A stretch of 14,702 nt of DNA from an uncultured Bacilli bacterium (lineage in GTDB: Bacteria; Bacillota_I; Bacilli_A; RFN20; CAG-631). Every line of letters starts with the position of its first letter. Positions within the stretch are counted from its first letter, which is position 1. Shown piece by piece: positions 1 through 7,943 of the stretch. The DNA lies in contig CAKPXW010000033.1 in NCBI GenBank assembly GCA_934202505.1, positions 1 through 14,702 on the forward strand, written 5' to 3'. The position numbers and the translations under genes are program-made. The notes beneath the pieces were generated by a model, which ran no database searches, was not told where the DNA came from, and was given only the letters and a program-made list of their open reading frames with translations.

Positions 1-10
1 CATCTATCAT
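1..10 (-). CDS. Start of a divergent gene, cut by the left edge
   Basis: Read on the minus strand, a ribosome binding site GGAGGT (17-22) stands six bases before an ATG at 10-8, followed by codons for Met-Ile-Asp before the window ends. The classic spacing and the divergent promoter behind it make a real start likely. The product cannot be told from three codons. As a gene divergent from a glycoside hydrolase it could be a regulator, a transporter or another sugar gene, but that is only inference from position. Confidence 0.5.
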
Positions 11-30
11 ATTTTTACCTCCATATATTT

Positions 31-81
31 ATTATATAATAATGCTTTTTCCTTTAAAAGAAAAACAAAATATATTATAAT
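31..81. promoter_or_regulatory. Divergent promoters sharing one palindromic -35 and an operator-like inverted repeat
   Basis: Rightward: TTTAAA (53-58), 17 bases, then a perfect TATAAT (76-81) leading to the glycoside hydrolase at 102. Leftward: the same self-complementary TTTAAA, 16 bases, then TATAAT on the minus strand (plus 36-31) leading to the gene starting at 10. The shared hexamer lies at the centre of a 20-bp inverted repeat (46-65) with one mismatched pair (52/59) and one C:G pair (51/60). The promoters are read from consensus. The operator role is inference: a dimeric repressor bound here would cover the -35 of both genes. Confidence 0.5.
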
Positions 82-101
82 TACCTTGGAATGGTGATAA
101 A

Positions 102-1805
102 ATGTTAAATTATAATTTACTAACTGAATATGCAATAAATCTTGATGAAAATGATGTTTTAAAAGATTATCCACGTCCTTTATTTAAAAGAGATAGTTAC
201 TTAAATTTAAATGGTATTTGGCAATATGAGATAAATAATACTGGAGAAATGGTTAAAGATTTTACAAAAGATATTCTTGTTCCTTTTCCTATTGAAAGTG
301 TTTTATCTAAAGTAAATTATGTTTTACAAAAAGATGATTATCTTTTTTATAAAAAAGACTTTATTGTTCCAAAAGATTTTATAAAAGATATTACTTTTAT
401 AAATTTTTTAGCGGTTGATCAAGTGTGTGATGTCTATTTAAATGGTATTTATCTTGGAAGTCATGAAAATGGTTATCTCCCTTTTAGTTTTGATATTAGT
501 GATATTATCAAAGAAGGAAAAAATACTTTAATTTTAAGAGTAATTGATAGTATAGATTTAAATTATCCTACAGGTAAACAAACATATAAAAGGAAAGGCA
601 TGTGGTATACACCAGTGTCTGGAATATGGCAAAGTGTATTTATTGAAAGTGTAAATAAAAATTATATAAAAAGTATTAAATTAACACCAAATATTGATAA
701 AAAATGTTTAAATATAAAAATAGATACTACCGCACCTTCCTATAAGGTAAAAATACTTGAAAATAACAAAATTATTTATCAAAGTACAAAGGAAGAAAAA
801 GACATTGATGTTTATTTAAAAAATATGCATCTATGGTCACCTGAAGAGCCATTTTTATATGATATAGAATTTGAAACTTCAGGTGATAAAGTTACTTCTT
901 ATTTTGCTATGCGAAAGTTCTCATTAGGAAAAAATTATTTTCATTTAAATAACAAACCTTATTTTTTAAATGGTTTATTAGATCAAGGATATTATTCTGA
1001 TGGCATTTATACACCAGCAAGTTATAATGCTTACAAAGATGATATTTTAAAAATGAAAGAACTTGGTTTTAATACCTTAAGAAAACATATAAAAATTGAA
1101 AGTCCAATGTTCTATTATTATTGTGATAAACTTGGGATGATTGTAATGCAAGATTTTGTAAACATTGGAAAATATAGTTTTTTTAAAGATACTCTACTCC
1201 CAACTATAGGTTTTAAGAAAAATTTGTATACTACAACCAATAAAACCCAACAAAATAACTTCATAAAATATGCCAAAGAAACTTTAGATTATTTATATAA
1301 CGTCCCTTCTTTAGCTTACTATACTATTTTTAATGAAGGATGGGGACAATTTAAAAGTGATACTTTATATGATATAGTAAAATCTATTGATTCTACTAGA
1401 ATTATTGATACCACATCAGGATGGTTTTATGGAAAAAAATCGGATGTAGTTAGTATGCATATTTACTTTAGAAAAATAAAAATAAAAAAACAAAATAGAC
1501 CGATTATTATTTCTGAATTTGGTGGCTATTCTTATAAAATATTAGAACATTCTTTTAACAATGAAAAAACTTATGGCTATAAAAAGTTTTCTGATAAGGA
1601 AAAATTTACTCAAGCATTTATTAATTTGTATGAAAAAGAAATAATACCAACAAACATTGCTGGTTGTATATATACTCAACTTAGTGATGTTGAAGATGAA
1701 ACAAATGGCATTTTAACTTATGATAGAAAAATATGTAAATTAAATAAAAAAGATATTTATCCTATAATGGAAAAACTATGCAGAAAGGAACGAAAAAATG
1801 GATAA
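102..1805 (+). CDS. Family 2 glycoside hydrolase (beta-galactosidase/beta-glucuronidase type), cytoplasmic
   Basis: Hydrolyses a beta-linked sugar with retention of configuration; the exact substrate cannot be read from the sequence. Domains in family order: N-terminal sugar-binding jelly roll (about 20-183, including YPRPLFKRDSYLNLNGIW and GMWYTPVSGIWQSVF), an immunoglobulin-like sandwich (about 185-272) and a catalytic barrel (about 275-560). The proton donor is Glu412 in FNEGWG and the nucleophile Glu472 in SEFGG. There is no signal peptide or membrane segment, so it should act on imported oligosaccharides. At 567 residues it is of the short, glucuronidase-like size, far below LacZ. The start at 102 follows GGTGAT (93-98) by three bases, which pairs with the extreme 3' end of 16S rRNA, and puts the usual family N-terminus first. 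It overlaps the next gene by 8 bases, so the two are probably one operon. Confidence 0.9.
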   Translation: MLNYNLLTEYAINLDENDVLKDYPRPLFKRDSYLNLNGIWQYEINNTGEMVKDFTKDILVPFPIESVLSKVNYVLQKDDYLFYKKDFIVPKDFIKDITFINFLAVDQVCDVYLNGIYLGSHENGYLPFSFDISDIIKEGKNTLILRVIDSIDLNYPTGKQTYKRKGMWYTPVSGIWQSVFIESVNKNYIKSIKLTPNIDKKCLNIKIDTTAPSYKVKILENNKIIYQSTKEEKDIDVYLKNMHLWSPEEPFLYDIEFETSGDKVTSYFAMRKFSLGKNYFHLNNKPYFLNGLLDQGYYSDGIYTPASYNAYKDDILKMKELGFNTLRKHIKIESPMFYYYCDKLGMIVMQDFVNIGKYSFFKDTLLPTIGFKKNLYTTTNKTQQNNFIKYAKETLDYLYNVPSLAYYTIFNEGWGQFKSDTLYDIVKSIDSTRIIDTTSGWFYGKKSDVVSMHIYFRKIKIKKQNRPIIISEFGGYSYKILEHSFNNEKTYGYKKFSDKEKFTQAFINLYEKEIIPTNIAGCIYTQLSDVEDETNGILTYDRKICKLNKKDIYPIMEKLCRKERKNG

Positions 1806-2961
1806 TTTTGAATTTTATACACCAACAAAAATATTTTTTGGTGATGATAGAGAAAAAGATGTGGGAAAAATTATAGCAACTTACGGATTTAAAAAGATTG
1901 CTCTTGTTTATGGTAAAGGATCAATAAAAAAAATAGGATTATATGATACTGTTATTAACTCTTTAAAAGAAAGCCATATTGATTATATTGAACTTTCAGG
2001 AGTGGAAGCAAATCCTAAGTTATCTTTAGTTATAAAGATGAAAGAAACACTTAAACAAAATCCTGTAGAAATGATTCTCGCTGTTGGTGGCGGATCAGTT
2101 ATCGATACTTGTAAATCTTTATCTCATGCTTATTATTATGAAAATAATCCTTTTGATTTTAATTTAGGAATTTGTAAAAGTAATAAGCATTTGCCAGTTG
2201 GTGTAATACTTACAATTTCTGCTGCAGGAAGTGAAATGTCTTCATCTTGTGTTATTAGTAATGATTTAATTACTCCTTATAGAAAAAAAGGATTTAATGC
2301 TGATTCTAATAGACCATTATTTGCAATTTTAAATCCTAAATTAACTTATAGTGTTTCACCATATCAAACTGCTTGTGGAATAGTTGATATTATGATGCAT
2401 ACTCTTGAAAGATATATGAATGCTAATGATAAATGTAAATTAGCCGATGAATTTGCTATTTCTCTTTTAAAAACAGTTATAGAAAATGGTAAAATTGTTA
2501 TGAAAGACCCTACAAATTATAATGCTAGAAAAGAAATTATGTTAGCTTCTTCATTCTCTCATAATGGTCTTACTTCACTTGGAAAAAACACGTTTATGCG
2601 TGTACATGGATTTGAACATATTTTATCTGGTATGTATGATAATGTTGCCCATGGTGCAGGACTTGCTATTTTATGGCCTTGTTGGTGTGAATACATTTTA
2701 GATAATAATGCTGCTAAAGAAAAGCTTACAATTCTTGCTCAAGAATTATTCAATGTCAATGATGCAAAAACTGGAATTGAAAAACTAAAAGAATACTTTA
2801 AAGAATTAAATATGCCAACTTCATTTAAAGATTTAAACTTTAAAGTAGACATTAATGCTTTAGCTTTAGAATATGCAAAATATAATAAAACTACTACAAA
2901 TGATTATAAAATTTTAGATATAAATGCTGCTAAAGAAATATTTTCTTTAGCAAATAATTAA
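1798..2961 (+). CDS. Iron-containing alcohol dehydrogenase (BdhA/YugJ-like)
   Basis: Group III metal-dependent NAD(P)-linked alcohol dehydrogenase, interconverting an alcohol and an aldehyde or ketone in the cytoplasm. The nucleotide-binding motif GGGSVID is at residues 97-103. Likely metal ligands are Asp197, His201, His270 and His285, in GIVDIMMH, VHGFEH and NVAHGAG, the family pattern. The length, 387 residues, is normal for butanol-dehydrogenase-like members. Its ATG lies inside the end of the glycoside hydrolase gene (8-base overlap), preceded by AGAAAGGAACG. The overlap implies co-transcription and suggests, without proving, that it handles a product of the same sugar substrate or recycles NADH from its fermentation. 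The natural substrate is not visible. An 11-bp hairpin lies over its last codons. Confidence 0.9.
   Translation: MDNFEFYTPTKIFFGDDREKDVGKIIATYGFKKIALVYGKGSIKKIGLYDTVINSLKESHIDYIELSGVEANPKLSLVIKMKETLKQNPVEMILAVGGGSVIDTCKSLSHAYYYENNPFDFNLGICKSNKHLPVGVILTISAAGSEMSSSCVISNDLITPYRKKGFNADSNRPLFAILNPKLTYSVSPYQTACGIVDIMMHTLERYMNANDKCKLADEFAISLLKTVIENGKIVMKDPTNYNARKEIMLASSFSHNGLTSLGKNTFMRVHGFEHILSGMYDNVAHGAGLAILWPCWCEYILDNNAAKEKLTILAQELFNVNDAKTGIEKLKEYFKELNMPTSFKDLNFKVDINALALEYAKYNKTTTNDYKILDINAAKEIFSLANN
2928..2952 (+). other. Perfect 11-bp inverted repeat over the end of the alcohol dehydrogenase gene
   Basis: TGCTAAAGAAA (2928-2938) and its exact complement (2942-2952) are separated by the three bases TAT. 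No T-run follows, so it is not a standard terminator. It could protect the 3' end of the operon mRNA or be a weak terminator. The right arm also supplies the proposed -35 of the ychF promoter, so it may be chance within the coding sequence. Confidence 0.4.
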
Positions 2962-2975
2962 ATTTGTGATAGAAT
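2947..2975 (+). promoter_or_regulatory. Promoter of ychF (extended -10)
   Basis: TTAGCA (2947-2952, 4 of 6 consensus bases), 17 bases, then TAGAAT (2970-2975) preceded by TGA, an extended -10. It lies in the last codons and the 43-base gap before ychF, and is followed by the strong ribosome binding site GGGAGGAA (2992-2999 region). This suggests ychF can be transcribed apart from the sugar operon. Read from consensus only. Confidence 0.5.
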
Positions 2976-3004
2976 AATATAGGTTTATTTAGGGAGGAAT
3001 TTTT

Positions 3005-4111
3005 ATGCCACTAACTGCCGGAATTGTTGGAATGCCAAATGTAGGCAAATCAACTTTATTTAATGCAATTACTTCTTCGCAAGTTGAAGCTGCAAATTAC
3101 CCATTTGCTACAATTAACCCAAATACTGGAGTTGTTGAAGTACCTGATGAAAGATTAGATTACCTTTGTAAGATATATTCTCCTTTAAAAAGAGTAGCTG
3201 CTACATTTGAATTTACTGATATTGCAGGGCTTGTTAAAGGTGCATCAAAAGGAGAAGGACTTGGCAATCAATTTTTAGCAAACATTCGTGAAACTGATGC
3301 AATTTGTCATGTTGTAAGATGCTTTTCTGATGCTGATATTTTACATGTAGATGGAACAGTTGATGCCATTCGTGATGCCGAAACTATTAATCTTGAATTA
3401 ATTTTTGCTGATTTACAAACTATTGAAAATAGAATTGCTAAAGTTGAAAAAAAAGCCAAAACAACTAAAGATGCAGAATCTGTAGAAGAATACGAATTAT
3501 TAACTCTTCTTCATGAATCACTAATGAATAATATTCCTGCAAGAAATGTTTCTTTAACAGATGCCCAAGAAAAAGTAATTAAAAACTTTCATCTATTAAC
3601 TAAAAAGCCAATGATTTATGTTGCAAATATGGGAGAAAAAGATTTAACAAATTTCGATAACAATCCTCAATATGTTGCCTTAAAAGAATTAGCTAAAAAA
3701 GAAAAAGCTGGTATTGTTCCAATTTGTGCTAAAGTTGAAGCTGATCTTGCTTTATTTGATGATTTAGAAGAAAAGCAATTATTTATGGATGAACTTGGAA
3801 TAAAAGAATCAGGGCTTGATTTATTAATTAAAGAAGCTTACAACTTATTAGGTTTACAAACATTTCTTACTTGTGGACATGATGAATGTCGTGCTTGGAC
3901 TTTTAAAAAGAATATGAAAGCTCCTCAATGTGCCGGAATAATTCATACAGATTTTGAAAGAGGCTTTATTAAAGCAGAAGTTTATAGTTTTACCGATTTA
4001 TTAAAATATGGTAGTGAAGCTGCTGTTAAAGAAAATGGAAGATATCGTATGGAAGGCAAAGAATACATAATGCAAGATGGAGATATCGTTTTCTTTAAAT
4101 TTAATGTTTAA
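3005..4111 (+). CDS. ychF: Ribosome-associated ATPase YchF (Obg family)
   Basis: P-loop NTPase of the Obg/OLA1 group that binds ribosomes and prefers ATP to GTP; in other bacteria it acts in translation and stress responses. Walker A is GMPNVGKST (9-17), the G3 motif is DIAG (72-75), and the base-recognition motif is NMGE (208-211). That NxxE in place of the NKxD of GTPases marks ATP preference. A coiled-coil region follows (about 125-175), and the C-terminal TGS domain (about 285-368) contains RAWTF, APQCAG and IIHTDFERGFIKAEV. Length 368 is normal. The TGS entry segment reads FLTCGHDECRAW, with cysteines where most relatives have small or charged residues, a minor variation. It has its own promoter and a terminator straight after the stop. 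Confidence 0.96.
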   Translation: MPLTAGIVGMPNVGKSTLFNAITSSQVEAANYPFATINPNTGVVEVPDERLDYLCKIYSPLKRVAATFEFTDIAGLVKGASKGEGLGNQFLANIRETDAICHVVRCFSDADILHVDGTVDAIRDAETINLELIFADLQTIENRIAKVEKKAKTTKDAESVEEYELLTLLHESLMNNIPARNVSLTDAQEKVIKNFHLLTKKPMIYVANMGEKDLTNFDNNPQYVALKELAKKEKAGIVPICAKVEADLALFDDLEEKQLFMDELGIKESGLDLLIKEAYNLLGLQTFLTCGHDECRAWTFKKNMKAPQCAGIIHTDFERGFIKAEVYSFTDLLKYGSEAAVKENGRYRMEGKEYIMQDGDIVFFKFNV

Positions 4112-4120
4112 TATTTAGAA

Positions 4121-4156
4121 AAAATAGCTACACAAATGTGTAGCTATTTTTTTATT
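4121..4156. terminator. Bidirectional terminator between ychF and the ABC transporter gene
   Basis: A hairpin with arms 4121-4133 and 4138-4150 (AAAATAGCTACAC and its complement) and a four-base loop is flanked by an A-run on the left and a T-run on the right (4147-4153). It can therefore end transcription of both convergent genes. The leftward gene's stop codon (4154-4152) lies inside the T-run. Confidence 0.85.
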
Positions 4157-6914
4157 CAGTTCTTAAGGCAACTACTGGATCACGCTTTGCAGCTGCTTTT
4201 GCAGGTATCATACCAGAAATAGAAGTTAATAAGATACTTACAATTATCATAATAATAGCACTGCTTACCCTTAATGAAGCAAGTGTATATATATTAGTCA
4301 AATGCCCTACAATTAAGTTTATTATTAATGATAATAGTAATGTAATAATTATTCCGAACAATCCTGATACTAATCCTATCAAAAATGCTTCAGCATTAAA
4401 TAAGTGTGATACATCTTTTTTCCTTCCACCTATTGATCGAATTACACCAATTTCTTTTGTTCTTTCCACTACAGACACATAAGTTATTATGCCAATCATA
4501 ACTGTAGATACAAGTAATGATAAGGCAGTAAAGGCAATTAGTGCATAAGTTATAATATTAATCATTGTTTTTATTAAAGTTATAATTACTTCAAGATTAT
4601 CAGTATAAGTTATTTGTGCACGTTCACTTTTTGGAATGCTTACACCATTAACAATTAAATCACCCTCAGCATTCCATTTATCAAGATAGGATGTTACATC
4701 ATTTTTACATTCAAAATTAGTTGGATAAATATTTATTCCACTAGCGACATCTTTTCCTCCTATTTCTTTTAGATATAGCGTATAATAGGAAGCTTTTGAT
4801 TCTGTAGATGATGTATCACCCAAATATTGGCCAAATATAGAAAGCAAGGCTGAAACATTTGATTCTTTTCCTAAAAAACCAACTTGATTATCTTTTCTTG
4901 TTCCTAAATAATAGTAATGATAATCATAAGTTATTCCTGATTGAACAATAATAGGGGCACTACCTTCAATATTTACTGGAATTGCTCCACTTGTTATTGA
5001 ATCAACGTTTTTATCTTTATAATATTTTATAATTTCTGAATTAAGATTTTGTTCTAATTCATATTTTGCTAAAGCTTCTGTATAATAAAATCCATTTCGT
5101 AAACATCCATAAGCAATATCATCTTTTGGTTTTAAAATTCCTACAACTTTTAAATCAACACCATTTTTAAAGGTATCATTAACATATGCTTTATAAAAGA
5201 AAGGTAATGCTGAAGCTGTTATTTCATTTGTATTTTTAGTAAAAATAGAATCATTAGGATACCAAGTAAACTTTTTATTTAGAAGTTCTGCATAAGTGAA
5301 TTTCATTTTATAATTTTCATCTTTATACAAGTCATCATTAGTAGCCTTATATATTATATTTAAAAATTCTTCTTGCGTATAATAGCCAAGTTGTGCAAGT
5401 AAAACATCGGTTAGTTGATCATCTTTATTTAAAACAATCATAATTTCATCTTTTTCTTTGGCAAAGTCACCAGCTAAAATATCATATTGAGATAAAACAT
5501 AATCTTTATTAGAAGGTAATTGGTCAAATTGCTTTCCAAGTTGAGAAATATAACTTGAATATTGTTTAAATGATGTTTCTTTTAAAACCGAAATATACAT
5601 ATTTGTTATTGCAGCTAAAGATATATTTTCAGATTGAATGCCTAAAGAATTATCATTAGTATATCTCCAAGATGTATACATACTATTAGCAAGATCTACG
5701 CCATAATCTAAATAAATATCTGCATAATATTCTGGATTCATAGCAAGAACATAATCTACATATTCTTTAGTAATTTTATTATTAATGATATAGGAATTTG
5801 CTTGAGATGATTGTTTGATTAAATATTCAACAAGTGAATTTACATTGACTATTCCATTTTCTTTAACAATTTCTGCTTTTTTAAAAGTATTTTGTGTATT
5901 GAGTATTGCATTTAAATCATAAGCTGATTCTTGAATACTAATAGGATTTCCAGATAACATATCATCTTGCATTGACTCTATATAACCTGTAACCCCACTT
6001 GATACAGCTAGTACTGTAGATACTCCAACAATTCCAATTGATCCTGCTATACAAACAAGGACTGTTCTTTTCCATTTAGAAATCAAATTTTTAAATGAAA
6101 GTTTAAATGAAGTCCAAAAGCTCATTTTAGCTTTATTACTTACTATAGAAAAATTAGATTGATTTAATTTTTTTTCTCCTTCATAGGGATTTGAATCATT
6201 TACTACTTGACCATCAAGTAAACTAATAATTCTAGTTGAATACTGTTTTGCAAGTTCTCCATTGTGTGTAACCATAATAACAAGTTTTTCCTTAGAAATT
6301 TCCTTGATTAGGTCCATAATTTGAATAGATGTTTCACTATCAAGTGCCCCTGTTGGTTCATCAGCAAGTAAAATATCTGGCTCATTTACTAAAGCTCTTG
6401 CAATAGCAACTCTTTGACATTGACCTCCAGAAAGTTGATTTGGCTTTTTATAGTAAAGATTGGCAAGGCCTACACGATCTAAAGCTTTCTTTGCCTTTTC
6501 AGTTCTTTCTTTTTTAGACATTCCACCAATTGTTAAAGAAAGTTCAACATTTGATAATAAATTTTGGTGGGGAATTAAATTATACGATTGAAAAATAAAA
6601 CCAATATGGTGATTTCTATAAACATCCCAATCTTTATCTTTATATTTTTTTGTAGAAACATTATTGATTTTTAAATCACCATCTGTATATTTATCAAGTC
6701 CACCAATAATATTAAGTAAAGTTGTTTTTCCACAACCAGATGGTCCTAAAATTGAAACAAATTCGCTTTTTCTAAATTTTAAAGAAATTCCTTTTAAAGC
6801 ATGTACTGTTTCAATTCCTTTACCCATAACATAATCTTTTTTTATGTTATTGAGTGATAGAATAGAGAAATTTTCTTCTTCTATTGCGTCTACATTAACT
6901 AAATTATTATCCAT
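4152..6914 (-). CDS. ABC transporter, fused ATPase and FtsX-type permease (MacB-like)
   Basis: A single chain carrying both halves of a type VII (mechanotransmission) ABC system. Relatives export peptides or lipid-linked compounds, or relieve antimicrobial-peptide stress; the substrate here is unknown. ATPase (about 18-240): Walker A GPSGCGKTT (57-65), Q-loop Gln109, signature LSGGQ (161-165), Walker B ILLADEP (181-187) with Glu186, and switch His217 in VTHN. Permease: first membrane helix about 283-307, an extracytoplasmic domain of about 470 residues (308-780), then three helices near 783-812, 843-870 and 880-903. The segment ERTKEIGVIRSIGGRKKDV is the FtsX-family coupling loop. The start follows GGAGGA at a normal distance and a strong promoter. 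It stands alone: no membrane-fusion partner, sensor kinase or second permease lies beside it, so it probably works as a homodimer. Confidence 0.9.
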   Translation of the reverse strand: MDNNLVNVDAIEEENFSILSLNNIKKDYVMGKGIETVHALKGISLKFRKSEFVSILGPSGCGKTTLLNIIGGLDKYTDGDLKINNVSTKKYKDKDWDVYRNHHIGFIFQSYNLIPHQNLLSNVELSLTIGGMSKKERTEKAKKALDRVGLANLYYKKPNQLSGGQCQRVAIARALVNEPDILLADEPTGALDSETSIQIMDLIKEISKEKLVIMVTHNGELAKQYSTRIISLLDGQVVNDSNPYEGEKKLNQSNFSIVSNKAKMSFWTSFKLSFKNLISKWKRTVLVCIAGSIGIVGVSTVLAVSSGVTGYIESMQDDMLSGNPISIQESAYDLNAILNTQNTFKKAEIVKENGIVNVNSLVEYLIKQSSQANSYIINNKITKEYVDYVLAMNPEYYADIYLDYGVDLANSMYTSWRYTNDNSLGIQSENISLAAITNMYISVLKETSFKQYSSYISQLGKQFDQLPSNKDYVLSQYDILAGDFAKEKDEIMIVLNKDDQLTDVLLAQLGYYTQEEFLNIIYKATNDDLYKDENYKMKFTYAELLNKKFTWYPNDSIFTKNTNEITASALPFFYKAYVNDTFKNGVDLKVVGILKPKDDIAYGCLRNGFYYTEALAKYELEQNLNSEIIKYYKDKNVDSITSGAIPVNIEGSAPIIVQSGITYDYHYYYLGTRKDNQVGFLGKESNVSALLSIFGQYLGDTSSTESKASYYTLYLKEIGGKDVASGINIYPTNFECKNDVTSYLDKWNAEGDLIVNGVSIPKSERAQITYTDNLEVIITLIKTMINIITYALIAFTALSLLVSTVMIGIITYVSVVERTKEIGVIRSIGGRKKDVSHLFNAEAFLIGLVSGLFGIIITLLLSLIINLIVGHLTNIYTLASLRVSSAIIMIIVSILLTSISGMIPAKAAAKRDPVVALRTE

Positions 6915-6941
6915 TTTATTTCCTCCATTCTTAATACGGAT

Positions 6942-6970
6942 ATCATAAAATAAATATCTTTAATTGTCAA
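6942..6970 (-). promoter_or_regulatory. Strong housekeeping promoter of the ABC transporter gene
   Basis: On the minus strand a consensus TTGACA (plus 6970-6965) is followed after exactly 17 bases by TATGAT (plus 6947-6942), 5 of 6 consensus bases. The expected start point leaves a leader of about 20 bases before the GGAGGA site (6926-6921). It is one of the best sigma-A-type promoters here. Just upstream lies an AT-only inverted repeat (6971-6992). Confidence 0.75.
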
Positions 6971-6992
6971 TAAATTTTATTTATAAAATTTA
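6971..6992. repeat. Inverted repeat beside the -35 of the ABC transporter promoter
   Basis: Perfect 10-base arms (6971-6980 and 6983-6992) separated by TT lie directly upstream of the -35. The position suits an activator site or an UP element, but it holds only A and T and such palindromes arise easily in this DNA. Confidence 0.25.
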
Positions 6993-7052
6993 AAGTTAGT
7001 AATTAGTTTTATACTACACTTTAAGAATATAAATTTTAATTCTTTTTTATGC

Positions 7053-7095
7053 AAAAAAAGATAAACAATAATTCAAAATTTATTTGTTTATCTTT
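7053..7095 (-). terminator. Terminator of the rnhC operon, overlapping the gene's last codons
   Basis: On the minus strand AAAGATAAACAA (plus 7095-7084) pairs with TTGTTTATCTTT (plus 7068-7057), and the T-run continues to 7053. The stem can be lengthened by three pairs with one bulged base. The upstream arm consists of the final codons of rnhC, so the coding end doubles as terminator and the stop codon (7082-7080) lies in the top of the hairpin. Confidence 0.75.
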
Positions 7096-7943
7096 TCAAT
7101 TAGATAGTTAGTATTTTTAAAATGCCATTTAACATATTTTTTCATATTTTCAAGGCCGATTTTTAAAGCTAATTTATAAGCAAATTCATCAACCATCTCA
7201 CTTGCACCTAAAGGTATTTTTTCTTTTATTTCATTTTCCATTTTTTCAGTTTGCTTTAAAAAAGTATAACGAGCAATAATAGAAGCACAAGCAACAGCTA
7301 AATATTTATTTTCAGCTTTAGTAGTAAAATAAATATTTTTCTGAATTTTATCCTTATAGTCATTAAGATAACTATAATATAAACTTTCAGGTGCAAATTG
7401 ATCCATAATAATTTGACCTTTAAAATGTGTTTTTTCAACTAAATTATATAAAACATAATTATGCAAATATGCTTTAATTTTATTTAAGTTATAGTCTTTA
7501 TCACGAATTTCATTATATTTTTTATTAGTTAATATAAATACACAATTTGGAATCATTTTTTTGATTTCTGGAGCAATAGTTTTTATTTTTTCATCGCTTA
7601 ATTGTTTACTATCTTTTATTCCAAGTTTTAATAAACTTTCGTAATTTTCTTTTTTTACAAGTGTTGCACATACAACAACAGGTCCAAAATAATCTCCACA
7701 TCCAACTTCATCTGATCCAATATGATCGATGAAATTATTTTTTTCGTTTGTCCAAATGGCACATTCACTTTGTGCATCTTTTCCTTGAAACAATACTGTT
7801 CCTGTTTTATAAATGCTTACTGAAAAATTCTCATTAGAGGCAAAAAAGGATAGTAATTGGTTATTACTTTCCTTTTTCATATAACTATAAAAATCTTCTA
7901 TTTTAGCAACAAGGTTTGCATCTGCTTTAAAAGAGGTTGCCAT
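7080..7943 (-). CDS. rnhC: Ribonuclease HIII
   Basis: Cuts the RNA strand of RNA-DNA hybrids (primers, R-loops) in the cytoplasm, with Mg2+ or Mn2+. The hallmark GSDEVGCGDYFGPVVV begins at 76, with catalytic Asp78 and Glu79. The third acid is Asp181 in MDQFAPE. Glu211 in KAENKYLAVACASIIAR sits where the fourth acid is expected. DSKQLSD (111-117) is also typical. The N-terminal 65 or so residues form the TBP-like substrate-binding domain that separates HIII from HII. At 287 residues it is slightly shorter than Bacillus proteins (about 310). Its ATG lies inside the end of the upstream 119-residue gene (17-base overlap). The nearest ribosome binding site, AAAGGA, is too far for strong initiation, so translational coupling is likely. 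Confidence 0.93.
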   Translation of the reverse strand: MATSFKADANLVAKIEDFYSYMKKESNNQLLSFFASNENFSVSIYKTGTVLFQGKDAQSECAIWTNEKNNFIDHIGSDEVGCGDYFGPVVVCATLVKKENYESLLKLGIKDSKQLSDEKIKTIAPEIKKMIPNCVFILTNKKYNEIRDKDYNLNKIKAYLHNYVLYNLVEKTHFKGQIIMDQFAPESLYYSYLNDYKDKIQKNIYFTTKAENKYLAVACASIIARYTFLKQTEKMENEIKEKIPLGASEMVDEFAYKLALKIGLENMKKYVKWHFKNTNYLIEKINK

